Assembly (NCBI GenBank): GCA_016278515.1
Contig: JADQBR010000019.1
Location: 31,863 to 95,862, forward strand
DNA length: 64,000 nt
Reading direction: 5' to 3'
DNA from: Bacillota bacterium
GTDB taxonomy: Bacteria > Bacillota > JADQBR01
The translations under genes were made by a program, and so were the position numbers. Shown in pieces: positions 9,731-18,452 of the stretch (position 1 is its first letter; each line of letters starts with the position of its first letter). The notes under the pieces are model-generated. The model saw only the letters and a program-made list of their open reading frames with translations. It made no database searches and was not told where the DNA came from.

Positions 9731-9744
9731 GGTACGCGTTTTGC
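9731..9744 (+). promoter_or_regulatory. Sigma-54 (-24/-12) promoter of the acyl-CoA mutase operon
   Basis: GGTACGCGTTTTGC has GG-N10-GC spacing with the -12 box TTTTGCA. Transcription would start near 9756, which rules out coding starts before that point and supports the ATG at 9803. Confidence 0.75.
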
Positions 9745-9802
9745 AACTAAAATAAGGTGTAAGTTTAGGTGTAAGAAAAACGTGCGGGAAAGGAGTGAAT
9801 TA

Positions 9803-10801
9803 ATGAGTGGTTCCAACAAGAAAATTTTATTGGAACAGGTTGCTGACTATGTAAAAGATGGCGATAGGGTCTGGACAGGTGGATGGACTGTTGTTCGCAA
9901 GCCAATGGCAATGGTTTATGAAGTTATTAAGAAAAGGAAGAAAAACCTTCACCTGGTGGGTAACCCTGGAGGGCCGGAGACGGACCTATTGATTGGTGCC
10001 GGTTGTGTGATTAAGACTGAGACCAATTATATTGGCCATGAGGTTTTTGGCCATCCGTACAACTTTCGCCGTAAAATGGAGGACGAGAAACACCAAGGAG
10101 AATTATTTCACGATGATTGGACTGTGGCTACCGGTGCATTACGCATCATGGCGGGCGCTATGAATATCCCTTTTATTCCTACCAGATCTCTAAAAGGGTC
10201 AGACATTATAAACCCGTCCTTGGATGGATTTCAGGCTTTAAGGGGCAGCGATGATAAGGTGCCTAAGAAGAAAGTAGTATTGATGGAGGATCCTTTTTGG
10301 GAGGGGGATACGGTAGCATTAATTCCGGCTTTGAAGCCTGATGTTTGCCTGATTCACGCTCAAGAAGCGGGTGATGATGGGACTGTCTCCATTACCGGTG
10401 GAGCATTTTTGGATTACTATGCAGCAGTTGCTTCGGGCATTACTATTGTATCTGCAGAAAGAATTGTTCCTAGGGAAGCTTTAGAACAAACTGCCGAGTC
10501 CAATGTTATTCCTGGCGAGGTAGTCAATGCAGTCCTAGAGGTCCCTAATGGTGCGCATCCCACTGCACTGCACCGGTTTTACGATAATGACCCGTGGTGG
10601 TTCAAAGAATACTTAGAGGCTTCAAAGGATGAACAAAGGATGGAGGAGTGGTTGGAAAAGTGGGTGTACAGCATGGACCATTTTTCTGATTACCTGGAAA
10701 AGATAGGATTTAAGCGATTGCAGAAACTACGGGCCAATCCTGTATACGGTTATAATCCGGATATAAAAAGACGGTTGGATAAGCTTGGAGGGGTGACGTA
10801 A
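9803..10801 (+). CDS. CoA-transferase subunit A, glutaconate CoA-transferase-like
   Basis: 332 residues of the GctA type: DYVKDGDRVWTGGWTVVRKPMAMVYEV corresponds to the N-terminal CoA-transferase I fold, with NPGGPETDLLIGAG and the late FLDYYAAVASGITIVSAERIV segment. With subunit B it should transfer CoA from a donor thioester to a carboxylic acid. The ATG at 9803 has AAAGGAGTGA and lies after the sigma-54 promoter; the longer open frame from 9695 would begin before the transcription start. Its stop overlaps the subunit B start by one base. First gene of a seven-gene operon ending at the thiolase. Confidence 0.85.
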   Translation: MSGSNKKILLEQVADYVKDGDRVWTGGWTVVRKPMAMVYEVIKKRKKNLHLVGNPGGPETDLLIGAGCVIKTETNYIGHEVFGHPYNFRRKMEDEKHQGELFHDDWTVATGALRIMAGAMNIPFIPTRSLKGSDIINPSLDGFQALRGSDDKVPKKKVVLMEDPFWEGDTVALIPALKPDVCLIHAQEAGDDGTVSITGGAFLDYYAAVASGITIVSAERIVPREALEQTAESNVIPGEVVNAVLEVPNGAHPTALHRFYDNDPWWFKEYLEASKDEQRMEEWLEKWVYSMDHFSDYLEKIGFKRLQKLRANPVYGYNPDIKRRLDKLGGVT

Positions 10802-11628
10802 TGAATGTAGAAGAACAAGCTCCGGATAAGACGGGCAAAAATAAGACCTCTTACAGCCAACTAGAAATGATGGTTATTGCTTCCAGTAGGCTATTGGAAG
10901 ATCAAGAACGGGTTTTGGTAGGAACCGGTCTTCCCCTTGTGGGAGCGGGGCTTGCAAAAAAGACTCACGCTAAGGACATGGTAGTAATTATGGAGGCAGT
11001 GGCTTTTGACAGCAATCCCCAGTCACTTCCCTTCTGTGTAGCCGATGCCAGGGCCGTTTATAAGACAAGATGGGTGCCAACCGCGGCGGAAGTGATGGGC
11101 CATTTTCTGCAAGGCGGCAGGATAGATGTGGGTTACTTGGGCGGGGCTCAGGTGGATCAATATGGTAACTTGAATTCCACTTGTATAGGTGATTACTATT
11201 CTCCTACGAAGCGTTTTGAAGGGTCCGGAGGTGCCAGTGATATTGCTGCTTTAGCAAAGAAGACCATTATCATAATGGCCCATGAGAAAAAACGTTTTGT
11301 GGAAACTGTGGATTACATTACCAGCACTGGTTGGAAGTGTCGTTCTTATGATGGTAAATCGTTGGTGTACAGATGGGAGTTAGGCTTGGACGGAGGGCCT
11401 TTTGCAGTGGTTTCTACCATGGGGGTAATGAAGTTTGATGCTAATACTCATAAGATGTATGTTGATTATTACTATGCAGATTTAGGAGTAACATTAGGGG
11501 AAATAATCAATGCTACTGGGTTTGACATTGATACCTCCAGGGCCAAACCAATGGAACCGCCAACTCTTTTGGAATTAGAATTGCTGCGGACTAAAGTGGA
11601 CCCTGAAGGAATTTATATGAAATATTAA
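10801..11628 (+). CDS. CoA-transferase subunit B, glutaconate CoA-transferase-like
   Basis: 275 residues of the GctB type. GTGLPLVGAGLAKKTHAKD is followed by VVIMEAVAFD, whose Glu65 aligns with the catalytic glutamate of the family (Glu54 in Acidaminococcus GctB, from memory). The YLGGAQVDQYGNLNST segment is also typical. The first 17 residues are polar and not conserved. It partners subunit A to activate the substrate of the downstream mutase pathway; the acid is not identifiable from sequence. Confidence 0.85.
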   Translation: MNVEEQAPDKTGKNKTSYSQLEMMVIASSRLLEDQERVLVGTGLPLVGAGLAKKTHAKDMVVIMEAVAFDSNPQSLPFCVADARAVYKTRWVPTAAEVMGHFLQGGRIDVGYLGGAQVDQYGNLNSTCIGDYYSPTKRFEGSGGASDIAALAKKTIIIMAHEKKRFVETVDYITSTGWKCRSYDGKSLVYRWELGLDGGPFAVVSTMGVMKFDANTHKMYVDYYYADLGVTLGEIINATGFDIDTSRAKPMEPPTLLELELLRTKVDPEGIYMKY

Positions 11629-11654
11629 TACTAGTGCCGTAGGGGGTGAAGTGA

Positions 11655-12617
11655 ATTAAGAATGAACTGCTAATTAATTTTGATCGAGGGGATTTGGTAG
11701 CTCTGGGAAGAGCATTGAAGGAAGTGGAAAATCAGACTCCTTTGGGCTATGAAATAATAAAGCATACAGTCACCAAAAAAGGTAATGCCCATGTTGTGGG
11801 TGTTACAGGGCCCCCTGGAGTAGGGAAAAGCACACTGACAGGGAAACTGTGTCGATTCTGGGCGGATATGGGATTGAGCGTAGGTGTGATATGTGTGGAT
11901 CCTACCAGTCCCTTTAAGGGCGGAGCCTTGCTAGGGGATAGAATTCGGATGCAGGAATTAGCGAAGTTACCTAATGTATTCATCAAAAGCTTAGCTACCC
12001 GCGGAAATGTTGGCGGCATTGCGGCTTCTACAGGGGATATCGTCCAAGTGATGGATGCCTTTGGTAAAGATATTATTATTGTAGAAACTGTGGGTGTTGG
12101 ACAAGTAGAATTTGACGTAATGGATGTTGCAGATACGGTTGTCCTGGTAACCGTACCTGGATTGGGAGATACAATTCAAACCCTGAAAGCTGGTATTATG
12201 GAGGTTGCAGCGGTTTATGTGGTGAATCAGGCTGACCGGCCAGGAGCGGATGAAAGTGTTTCGGACTTACAGATGATGATAGAGGAAAGCGCTGCTAGTA
12301 CATGGAAGCCGTCAGTGCTGAAAACTGTGGCTATCGATAATGATGGCACAGAACAGCTGCTTGATGAGGTTGAGCGCCATAAGGAATATTTGAAGGAGAC
12401 GTGCTTATGGGTTGGGAATCGCAGGGAGCGGAATATAAAGCAATTGTTTAAGGTTATCCAGAACAGTTTTAAGCAGCAGTTGAATGAATATATTGAAACC
12501 AATGGAGAACTTCAGAAACTCGTTTCCCAGGTTGGGGAGGGAAAACTGGATCCCCACAGTGCCGCTGAAGATATCATTGCGAATCTTATAAGGAAAACGC
12601 CTTTAGGGGGTAATTAA
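11655..12617 (+). CDS. meaB: MeaB/ArgK-type GTPase, chaperone of the B12-dependent mutase
   Basis: About 320 residues. The G1 motif GPPGVGKST is followed by DPTSPFKGGALLGDRIRM and the switch stretch ATRGNVGGIAAST, then VETVGVGQ and VNQAD in place of NKxD; all are typical MeaB. It loads and protects adenosylcobalamin mutases. Family members begin with a short helix like ELLERVLAGDRRALARAI, which here is encoded upstream of every ATG/GTG/TTG: ELLINFDRGDLVALGRAL. The frame opens after a TGA at 11652, and a near-perfect SD AGGGGGTGA (11641-11649) points to ATT at 11655. TTG at 11694 would delete that helix. This gene adjoins the mutase genes. Confidence 0.88.
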   Translation: MKNELLINFDRGDLVALGRALKEVENQTPLGYEIIKHTVTKKGNAHVVGVTGPPGVGKSTLTGKLCRFWADMGLSVGVICVDPTSPFKGGALLGDRIRMQELAKLPNVFIKSLATRGNVGGIAASTGDIVQVMDAFGKDIIIVETVGVGQVEFDVMDVADTVVLVTVPGLGDTIQTLKAGIMEVAAVYVVNQADRPGADESVSDLQMMIEESAASTWKPSVLKTVAIDNDGTEQLLDEVERHKEYLKETCLWVGNRRERNIKQLFKVIQNSFKQQLNEYIETNGELQKLVSQVGEGKLDPHSAAEDIIANLIRKTPLGGN

Positions 12618-14312
12618 ATGACTAAAGAAAAGCAAAAGCTTTTTGATCAGAAAGTGGTAGAGCAGCTAGGAACAAAAAAAGAACGTTGGCATGAAGAGAC
12701 ATTAAAAGGAAAGGTGGGGGATAAGAAGTATTACACAGAGTCGGGGATACCCATTGATATTCTATATTCGCCTTCAGATATTAAGGATTTAGACTTTCAA
12801 AAAGATATTGGTTTTCCTGGTGAAGCACCATATACTCGGGGAGTCTATCCCAATATGTACCGGGGCCGGCTGTTTACAGTGCGGCAGTTAGCTGGGTTCG
12901 GGGCACCGGAAGATTGCAATCAGCGCATAAAATATTTATTAGATAATGGAGCAACCGGAGTAAATATTGTTTTTGACTTGCCCACTGTCAGGGGCTATAA
13001 CTCTGATGATCCGGAGGCAGAAGGGAATGTGGGAGCTTGTGGAGTTGCCATTGATTCCTTGGAAGATATGGAAACCTTATTCAATAGTATCCCAATTGAT
13101 GAAATTTCTTCGTCAGTGGTAACTCATATGCCCAGTACCACAGTTGTGCTGCTTGCTATGTACATGGTAATGGCGGGAAAAAGGGGTATCGCACTGGAAA
13201 AGCTGTCAGGGACCAACCAAAATGACTTTTTAATGGAAACGGTAGTAGGCAGTGCTCCGGAAATTCTTCCACCAAAAGCGTCTTTTAGGCTTCAGTGTGA
13301 TGCTATAGAGTATGCGAGCAAGCATTTGCCTAGATGGAATGCGGTCAGCTATAACGGTTATAATTTGCGTGAAGCAGGAACTAGTGCGGTACAAGAAGTA
13401 GCAGTTGGCATCGCCAACGCTATAGCCACTGCCGAAGAATTAATCAGCAGGGGGAACAGCGTTGACGATTTTGCCAAAAGGATGTCCTTCTTCTGGGATC
13501 TGTGTAACGATTTCTTTGAGGAAATCGCCAAGTGCAGGGCATCAAGAATTGTATTCCAAGAGGTCATGCGGGACCGTTTCCAGGCAAAAAACCCTAAGTC
13601 ACAGATGATGCGTTTTCATGTTCAAACCTCAGGAATTACCCTCACTGCAGTTGAACCCCTAAACAACATTGCTAGGTCATCAATTCAAGGGTTGGCAGCC
13701 ATACTGGGTGGGGCCCAGTCACTTCATATTGACTCTTATGATGAAGCTTATTCTGCTCCGACAGAAGAAGCCGCCCTTGTGTCTTTGCGCACTCAGCAAA
13801 TATTGCAGGCGGAAACCAATGTAGTTAACACTGTTGATCCCCTCGCAGGGTCATACTACGTTGAGAATCTCACTCGTGAGATGGCCCAACGTATTCGTGA
13901 TTACATTGAAGAAATTGAGCGAAAGGGCGGATTGGTAGCAGTTACGGAGAGTGGTTGGCTCCATAGAGAGATTTCAGATTTTGCATATAAGCAGCAAAAG
14001 GCAATAGAAAATGGAGAGCAAAAAATCGTTGGTGTTAATCATTTTCCTGCGGAGAAGAAAAAAGCAGCAGAAATAGAGGTTTTTAGGTATCCGGAAACAG
14101 CAGTTAGACAGACAGAAAAGCTGGCACGGTTACGAAAAAAGAGAGACCAAGCGAAACTGGATAAGGCCTTAGGTAATCTTAGGGAGAAATGTCTATCGGA
14201 TGAAAACATTATGCCTTATGTTAAAGAGGCGGTACTTGCTTTGGCTACCTTAGGTGAAATTGAAGAAATTTTCCGTGAAGAGTTTGGTTTGTGGCAATTT
14301 CCGCTAGCTTAG
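12618..14312 (+). CDS. B12-dependent acyl-CoA mutase large subunit, non-methylmalonyl type
   Basis: 564 residues, the catalytic TIM-barrel subunit of an adenosylcobalamin acyl-CoA mutase with the B12 domain on a separate protein, as in isobutyryl- and 2-hydroxyisobutyryl-CoA mutases. CoA-binding PNMYRGRLFTVRQ and the FDLPTVRGYNSDDP segment are clear. Specificity positions differ from methylmalonyl-CoA mutase (Propionibacterium numbering from memory): Tyr89 is Leu91, Arg207 is Gly211 and His244 is Asn249 (GYN, not GYH), while Thr195 and Gln197 are kept as Thr199 and Gln201. Losing the arginine argues against a dicarboxylic substrate. The ATG directly follows the meaB stop. The downstream SDR and thiolase suggest the product is a 3-hydroxyacyl-CoA. 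Confidence 0.88.
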   Translation: MTKEKQKLFDQKVVEQLGTKKERWHEETLKGKVGDKKYYTESGIPIDILYSPSDIKDLDFQKDIGFPGEAPYTRGVYPNMYRGRLFTVRQLAGFGAPEDCNQRIKYLLDNGATGVNIVFDLPTVRGYNSDDPEAEGNVGACGVAIDSLEDMETLFNSIPIDEISSSVVTHMPSTTVVLLAMYMVMAGKRGIALEKLSGTNQNDFLMETVVGSAPEILPPKASFRLQCDAIEYASKHLPRWNAVSYNGYNLREAGTSAVQEVAVGIANAIATAEELISRGNSVDDFAKRMSFFWDLCNDFFEEIAKCRASRIVFQEVMRDRFQAKNPKSQMMRFHVQTSGITLTAVEPLNNIARSSIQGLAAILGGAQSLHIDSYDEAYSAPTEEAALVSLRTQQILQAETNVVNTVDPLAGSYYVENLTREMAQRIRDYIEEIERKGGLVAVTESGWLHREISDFAYKQQKAIENGEQKIVGVNHFPAEKKKAAEIEVFRYPETAVRQTEKLARLRKKRDQAKLDKALGNLREKCLSDENIMPYVKEAVLALATLGEIEEIFREEFGLWQFPLA

Positions 14313-14337
14313 CTAATATTCTGAAGGAGGTAATGGC

Positions 14338-14727
14338 ATGAGTAGACCAATAAAGGTAGTAATGGCAAAGTTAGGCTTAGATATACATTGGCGGGGTGCA
14401 GTAGCTGTTTCCAGGATGCTAAGAGATGAAGGAATGGAGGTGGTTTACTTAGGAAATCAGTTTCCAGAACAGATAGTAAATGCAGCAGTTCAAGAAGGTG
14501 CTGACGTAGTAGGGTTAAGTACTCTGGGCGGTAACCACAATTCGTTAGGACCGAAGGTGGTAGAACTACTCAGGAAAAAAGGTCTAGAAGATATACTGGT
14601 CTTGATGGGCGGGGTCATTCCTCCAGAGGACATTCCTGCCCTAAAAGAAAAGGGCATTGCAGCAGTGTTTGGACCTGAAAGTAAAATTGTGGACATAGCT
14701 TCATTTATTCGGGGTAAGGTATCATAA
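14338..14727 (+). CDS. B12-binding small subunit of the acyl-CoA mutase
   Basis: 129 residues, a complete Rossmann-like cobalamin-binding domain. The D-x-H-x-x-G motif is DIHWRG at 15-20, with His17 the expected lower cobalt ligand. The usual wording of this loop is DGHDRG, so the subunit is atypical although the ligand is kept. GLSTLGGNHNSL and LMGGVIPPEDIPAL fill the places of the normal SxL and GG motifs. The ATG has GAAGGAGGT. It pairs with the large subunit at 12618. Confidence 0.92.
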   Translation: MSRPIKVVMAKLGLDIHWRGAVAVSRMLRDEGMEVVYLGNQFPEQIVNAAVQEGADVVGLSTLGGNHNSLGPKVVELLRKKGLEDILVLMGGVIPPEDIPALKEKGIAAVFGPESKIVDIASFIRGKVS

Positions 14728-14757
14728 TTACTAATTTTGTTTAAGGGGGAAAAATCG

Positions 14758-15495
14758 ATGAGGTTAGAGGGAAAGGTTGCGTTAATTACCGGAGGGGCTA
14801 AAGGAATTGGGCAGAAGACTGCTGAGGCTTTTCTCCGGGAAGGGGCTAAGGTTATTATCGCAGATTATGATGAGCAGGCTGGTCAATCTGTGATTAAGGA
14901 ATTAGGGAATAGTGATGATATAAAGTTTATTAAGGTGGATGTTACTTCAAGTAAACAGGTGGAGCAAATGGTGTCTGTGGCTAAAGATAGTTTCGGCAAG
15001 ATTGACATACTTATTAACAATGCCGGAATTACCATAGACGGCTTCCTGACGAAAATGACTGATGATGCTTGGGAGAAAGTCTTGGCAGTTAATTTGACCG
15101 GTGTTTTCAAATGCACTAAAGCAGTGGTGCCCTTAATGATGGAGCAGGGCTCGGGAGTTATTCTTAATGCATCTTCAGTAGTGGGGGTTTATGGAAACAT
15201 TGGACAGACAAACTATGCTGCTACCAAATCTGGTGTTATAGGTATGACAAAAAGTTGGGCAAAAGAATTTGGGCCTAAAGGTATACGGGTGAATGCTGTA
15301 GCGCCAGGATTTATTGTCACCGATATGACTGCAAAGGTACCGCAAAAAGTACTGGACATGATGGAATCTAAAACACCGCTAAATAGGTTGGGATATCCGG
15401 AAGATATATCGGCAGCATACCTATACTTAGCTTCCGATGAAGCGAGTTTTGTTAATGGCGTTGTGCTTAATGTAGACGGTGGTTTGGTTCCCTAA
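14758..15495 (+). CDS. Short-chain dehydrogenase, FabG/acetoacetyl-CoA reductase-like
   Basis: 245 residues from the ATG at 14758, which follows TAAGGGGGA; a start at 14737 would include that SD. The NAD(P) motif TGGAKGIG is at 11-18, NNAG at 87-90, and the catalytic Ser140-Tyr153-Lys157 set lies in NASSVVG and NYAATK. In this operon the natural role is oxidation of a 3-hydroxyacyl-CoA from the mutase to a 3-oxoacyl-CoA for the thiolase. Cofactor preference is not clear, though Asp37 after the second strand (IIADYDE) suggests NAD(H). Confidence 0.9.
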   Translation: MRLEGKVALITGGAKGIGQKTAEAFLREGAKVIIADYDEQAGQSVIKELGNSDDIKFIKVDVTSSKQVEQMVSVAKDSFGKIDILINNAGITIDGFLTKMTDDAWEKVLAVNLTGVFKCTKAVVPLMMEQGSGVILNASSVVGVYGNIGQTNYAATKSGVIGMTKSWAKEFGPKGIRVNAVAPGFIVTDMTAKVPQKVLDMMESKTPLNRLGYPEDISAAYLYLASDEASFVNGVVLNVDGGLVP

Positions 15496-15553
15496 GGAAG
15501 TTTGAAAGTTATCAAAAGAGTCTTGAATTGTAATAGGAGGAGGATAAATAGCT

Positions 15554-16729
15554 ATGAGTCGAGCGGTAATAGTCAGTGCTGTAAGGACAGCTGTAGGAAG
15601 TTACGGTAAGAGTTTAAATAATTATCCTGCTGTTGATTTAGGAGCGGCAGTGATTAAAGAAGTAGTACAGCGAATAGACTTAGATCCAGAGGAAGTGGAT
15701 GAAGTAATCATGGGGAATGTACTGCAGGCAGGACTAGGACAGAATCCTGCCAGACAGGCATCTATAAAAGCAGGCTTGCCGGTGGAAATACCTGCGTACA
15801 CTGTAAATAAAGTGTGCGGTTCAGGATTAAAAACTATTGCCCAGGCTGCTCAAATCATTAAAGCAAAAGATGCTGAAGTAGTAATAGCCGGTGGAATGGA
15901 AAACATGAGTTTAGCGCCGTATCTTTTAGAAAAAGCCCGTTGGGGCCACCGGATGGGTGACGGAAAAGTTGTGGATGAAATGATAACAGACGGGTTATGG
16001 TGTGGCCTTAATGATTATCACATGGGTATTACAGCTGAAAATGTAGCTGCAAAATTTGGTATCACTAGAGCAGAACAAGATGAATTTGCCTTGGAAAGCC
16101 AAAAGCGGGCGGCATTGGCAATAGGACAAAGGAAATTTGAGAATGAGATTTTACCCCTTGACATTCCTCAACGAAAAGGAGATTATAAGCTATTTAAAGA
16201 TGATGAGCACCCACGTTCAACTACACTGGAAAAGCTAACATCCTTACGTCCCGCATTCAAAAAGGATGGGACCGTAACAGCAGGGAACGCGTCCGGGATT
16301 AATGACGGGGCAGGCGCAGTGGTAATTATGTCAGAAGAGAGAGCAAAAAGTCTTGGTTTAAATCCATTGGCCTATATTAAGAGCAGCGGCAGTGCGGGTG
16401 TAGACCCGGCCTTAATGGGCATTGGCCCGGTTCCTGCTTCAAGGAAAGCTTTGCAGAAAGCGGGTTTAAGAGCGGAAGACATGGATTTGATAGAAGCAAA
16501 CGAAGCCTTTGCCTCCCAGGCTATAGCCGTATGCCGGGAGTTGGGCCTGAATAGAGAAAAAGTAAATGTTAACGGTGGTGCCATAGCCCTAGGACATCCC
16601 ATCGGTGCTAGCGGTACTAGGATATTGATAACCTTGCTTTATGAAATGATAAGACGGGAAAGTGAGTTGGGGCTAGCTACACTTTGCATTGGCGGGGGAC
16701 AAGGTGCTGCTGTTATCCTAGAGAGGTAA
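15554..16729 (+). CDS. Acetyl-CoA acetyltransferase (thiolase)
   Basis: 391 residues, full length. The nucleophile Cys88 is in NKVCGSG, His348 in GHPIGASG and Cys378 in CIGGGQG, the same spacing as biosynthetic/degradative thiolase II enzymes. It would split a 3-oxoacyl-CoA (acetoacetyl-CoA if the mutase makes 3-hydroxybutyryl-CoA) into acetyl-CoA units. The start codon follows AGGAGGA. Last gene of the operon, closed by the strong terminator at 16754. Confidence 0.95.
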   Translation: MSRAVIVSAVRTAVGSYGKSLNNYPAVDLGAAVIKEVVQRIDLDPEEVDEVIMGNVLQAGLGQNPARQASIKAGLPVEIPAYTVNKVCGSGLKTIAQAAQIIKAKDAEVVIAGGMENMSLAPYLLEKARWGHRMGDGKVVDEMITDGLWCGLNDYHMGITAENVAAKFGITRAEQDEFALESQKRAALAIGQRKFENEILPLDIPQRKGDYKLFKDDEHPRSTTLEKLTSLRPAFKKDGTVTAGNASGINDGAGAVVIMSEERAKSLGLNPLAYIKSSGSAGVDPALMGIGPVPASRKALQKAGLRAEDMDLIEANEAFASQAIAVCRELGLNREKVNVNGGAIALGHPIGASGTRILITLLYEMIRRESELGLATLCIGGGQGAAVILER

Positions 16730-16753
16730 ACTTAAAAGAAAGTAATGCTGGAG

Positions 16754-16800
16754 GAGAGTTATAAGGGTTTATTAAAGAACCCTTATAACTCTCTTTTTTA
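16754..16800 (+). terminator. Strong terminator of the mutase operon
   Basis: Perfect 16-base arms, GAGAGTTATAAGGGTT (16754-16769) and its complement (16778-16793), with a short loop and then TTTTTTA. Confidence 0.92.
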
Positions 16801-16918
16801 AGTTATTATTGGAATGAGAGATGAGATAATTTGGGAGTGGTGAAAAGAAGGAATAGAGAGTTTATAGATAGAATATTGTGATAATACAAAAAACTTGCAT
16901 TTTGGAGGCCTAGAGCCC

Positions 16919-18367
16919 ATGCACGGTATTTTGGAACTTAACTTATTAGGATTATTCTTTATATATGGACTTTCCTTTTATACTATGGGAGCAGCTATTG
17001 CCTTGCAGTATCGGAGCTATAGCAGCTTCCGATTGGCATATAGTCTGAGTCTTTTGGCAGCATTTGGTCTGTTTCACGGTTTAAGCGAATGGGGAAATGT
17101 CTTTGTCCCTGTCAATGTACCCTATTTGGGGGAATTCCCCACCTGGAAGTTAATTGCCCTTCAACGTCTTCTCCAGGCTTTATCCCACTTCTTTTTGCTT
17201 CTTTTCGGCACAAAGCTAATATCTGATACTAAAGGAAAAAATCCATGGTGGTTTTTCTTTCCCATAGTGGTATTACTGGTATGGTTAATTCAGTTTGCCC
17301 GTTTTATTCCTTTAATAGAAAATCCTGATGTGATTGACTGGCTGGTAATTAGTGAAAGCTGGTCTAGGTATCTATTGGCTTTTCCCGGTGGATTACTGAC
17401 CGCTTACGGCCTGGCACTACAGATGCCTGAGGTAAAAGAACTCAATAATAAATCAGTGAGAAGTAACCTTTGGTGTTCTGTTGCGGCATTTCTAATGTTT
17501 GCATTCTTCAGTGGTCTTGTAATGCCACAAAGTGTAGGAATAATGGGAACAACCATAAGCGGAGAAGCTTTTCGGCGAATTGTGGGCCTGCCTGTAGAGT
17601 TGTTTCGCACCTTGGTTGCTGTAATTATAATGTATTGTATTACTCGAATGTTAACTGTTTTTGATATAGAAAAGCAGAGGGAGTTAGAGGACAGTCATCA
17701 TTTACAAGCGGTTTTACACGAGCGAGAGCGATTTGCCCATGATCTGCATGATGATGTGATACAAGCTATTTATGGGATCGGAGTAAATTTACAGACGGTA
17801 TCTCACGTTATAAAGAAGGATGGGGTAGAGGCGGAAAAGAAGGTGAAGATGTCTGTTGAACGATTAAATCAAGTAATTCATGCCCTGAGGTCATATATTC
17901 ACGAACTGGAGATGGGTGGGGACAGTAGTGACCTGGAGGAAATGCTTGAGCAGCTTGTTGACGGGTTTCGCCGGCAGTACAATATGGATATAAAAGTTCG
18001 GATACTGGGCAAAAAACCACCTGGGGAGCAGCTGGAGTTTAAGATTATTCAGTGGCAAAAGCAAATTCAGCAGATAGTACGCGAAGCATTAAATAATATA
18101 GTTAAACATGCTAATGCAACTATGGCTGGTGTGACACTAAATTATAGGTTAAATTCCTTATTGATAGAAATAGCAGACAATGGCGAGGGCTTTTGTGAGC
18201 TAGAGACCGACAATCAGAGTACTCATCGGGGGCTTTCTAATATGCGTGCCAGAGCTGAACTGCTGGAAGGCACATTGAAAGTGGAAGCCACTGAAAAATC
18301 CGGAACCAGGGTGGAACTTACTATTCCCTATAGAAAGGTGCCGGGAGGTGTCAAATGTCCTAAATAA
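16919..18367 (+). CDS. Membrane sensor histidine kinase (NarX/DegS-type, HisKA_3)
   Basis: About 482 residues. The N-terminal half has some seven hydrophobic segments up to about residue 235 and no recognisable extracytoplasmic domain. A short helix leads to the HisKA_3 dimerisation box FAHDLHDDVIQAIYG with the phospho-acceptor His, then an HATPase with N-box EALNNIVKHA and G-boxes DNGEGF and GLSNMRARAE. The ATG at 16919 has GGAGG ten bases upstream; an in-frame TTG at 16895 precedes that SD and is less likely. It is paired with the response regulator at 18453 and probably controls the cytochrome operon at 19490. Confidence 0.88.
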   Translation: MHGILELNLLGLFFIYGLSFYTMGAAIALQYRSYSSFRLAYSLSLLAAFGLFHGLSEWGNVFVPVNVPYLGEFPTWKLIALQRLLQALSHFFLLLFGTKLISDTKGKNPWWFFFPIVVLLVWLIQFARFIPLIENPDVIDWLVISESWSRYLLAFPGGLLTAYGLALQMPEVKELNNKSVRSNLWCSVAAFLMFAFFSGLVMPQSVGIMGTTISGEAFRRIVGLPVELFRTLVAVIIMYCITRMLTVFDIEKQRELEDSHHLQAVLHERERFAHDLHDDVIQAIYGIGVNLQTVSHVIKKDGVEAEKKVKMSVERLNQVIHALRSYIHELEMGGDSSDLEEMLEQLVDGFRRQYNMDIKVRILGKKPPGEQLEFKIIQWQKQIQQIVREALNNIVKHANATMAGVTLNYRLNSLLIEIADNGEGFCELETDNQSTHRGLSNMRARAELLEGTLKVEATEKSGTRVELTIPYRKVPGGVKCPK

Positions 18368-18452
18368 TGCAGTACAGTTGACAGTTGTACATGGAATCCT
18401 GGTGTGTTACAGTTACCATTAACAGAATATTTTAAAAAAAGGCGGGGTGCGG

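Noticed and set aside
9695..9802. N-terminal extension of CoA-transferase subunit A from ATG 9695
   Set aside because: The sigma-54 promoter at 9731-9744 lies inside it, the residues do not resemble the family, and ATG 9803 has a proper ribosome site.
11646..11660. GTG AAG TGA ATT reading as a selenocysteine near the start of MeaB
   Set aside because: GTG 11646 overlaps the ribosome site, no MeaB has Sec or Cys there, and an ATT start explains the data.
12618..14312. Naming the large subunit methylmalonyl-CoA mutase
   Set aside because: The residues that hold the methylmalonyl carboxylate (Tyr89, Arg207) and His244 are replaced, so the usual product name would mislead.
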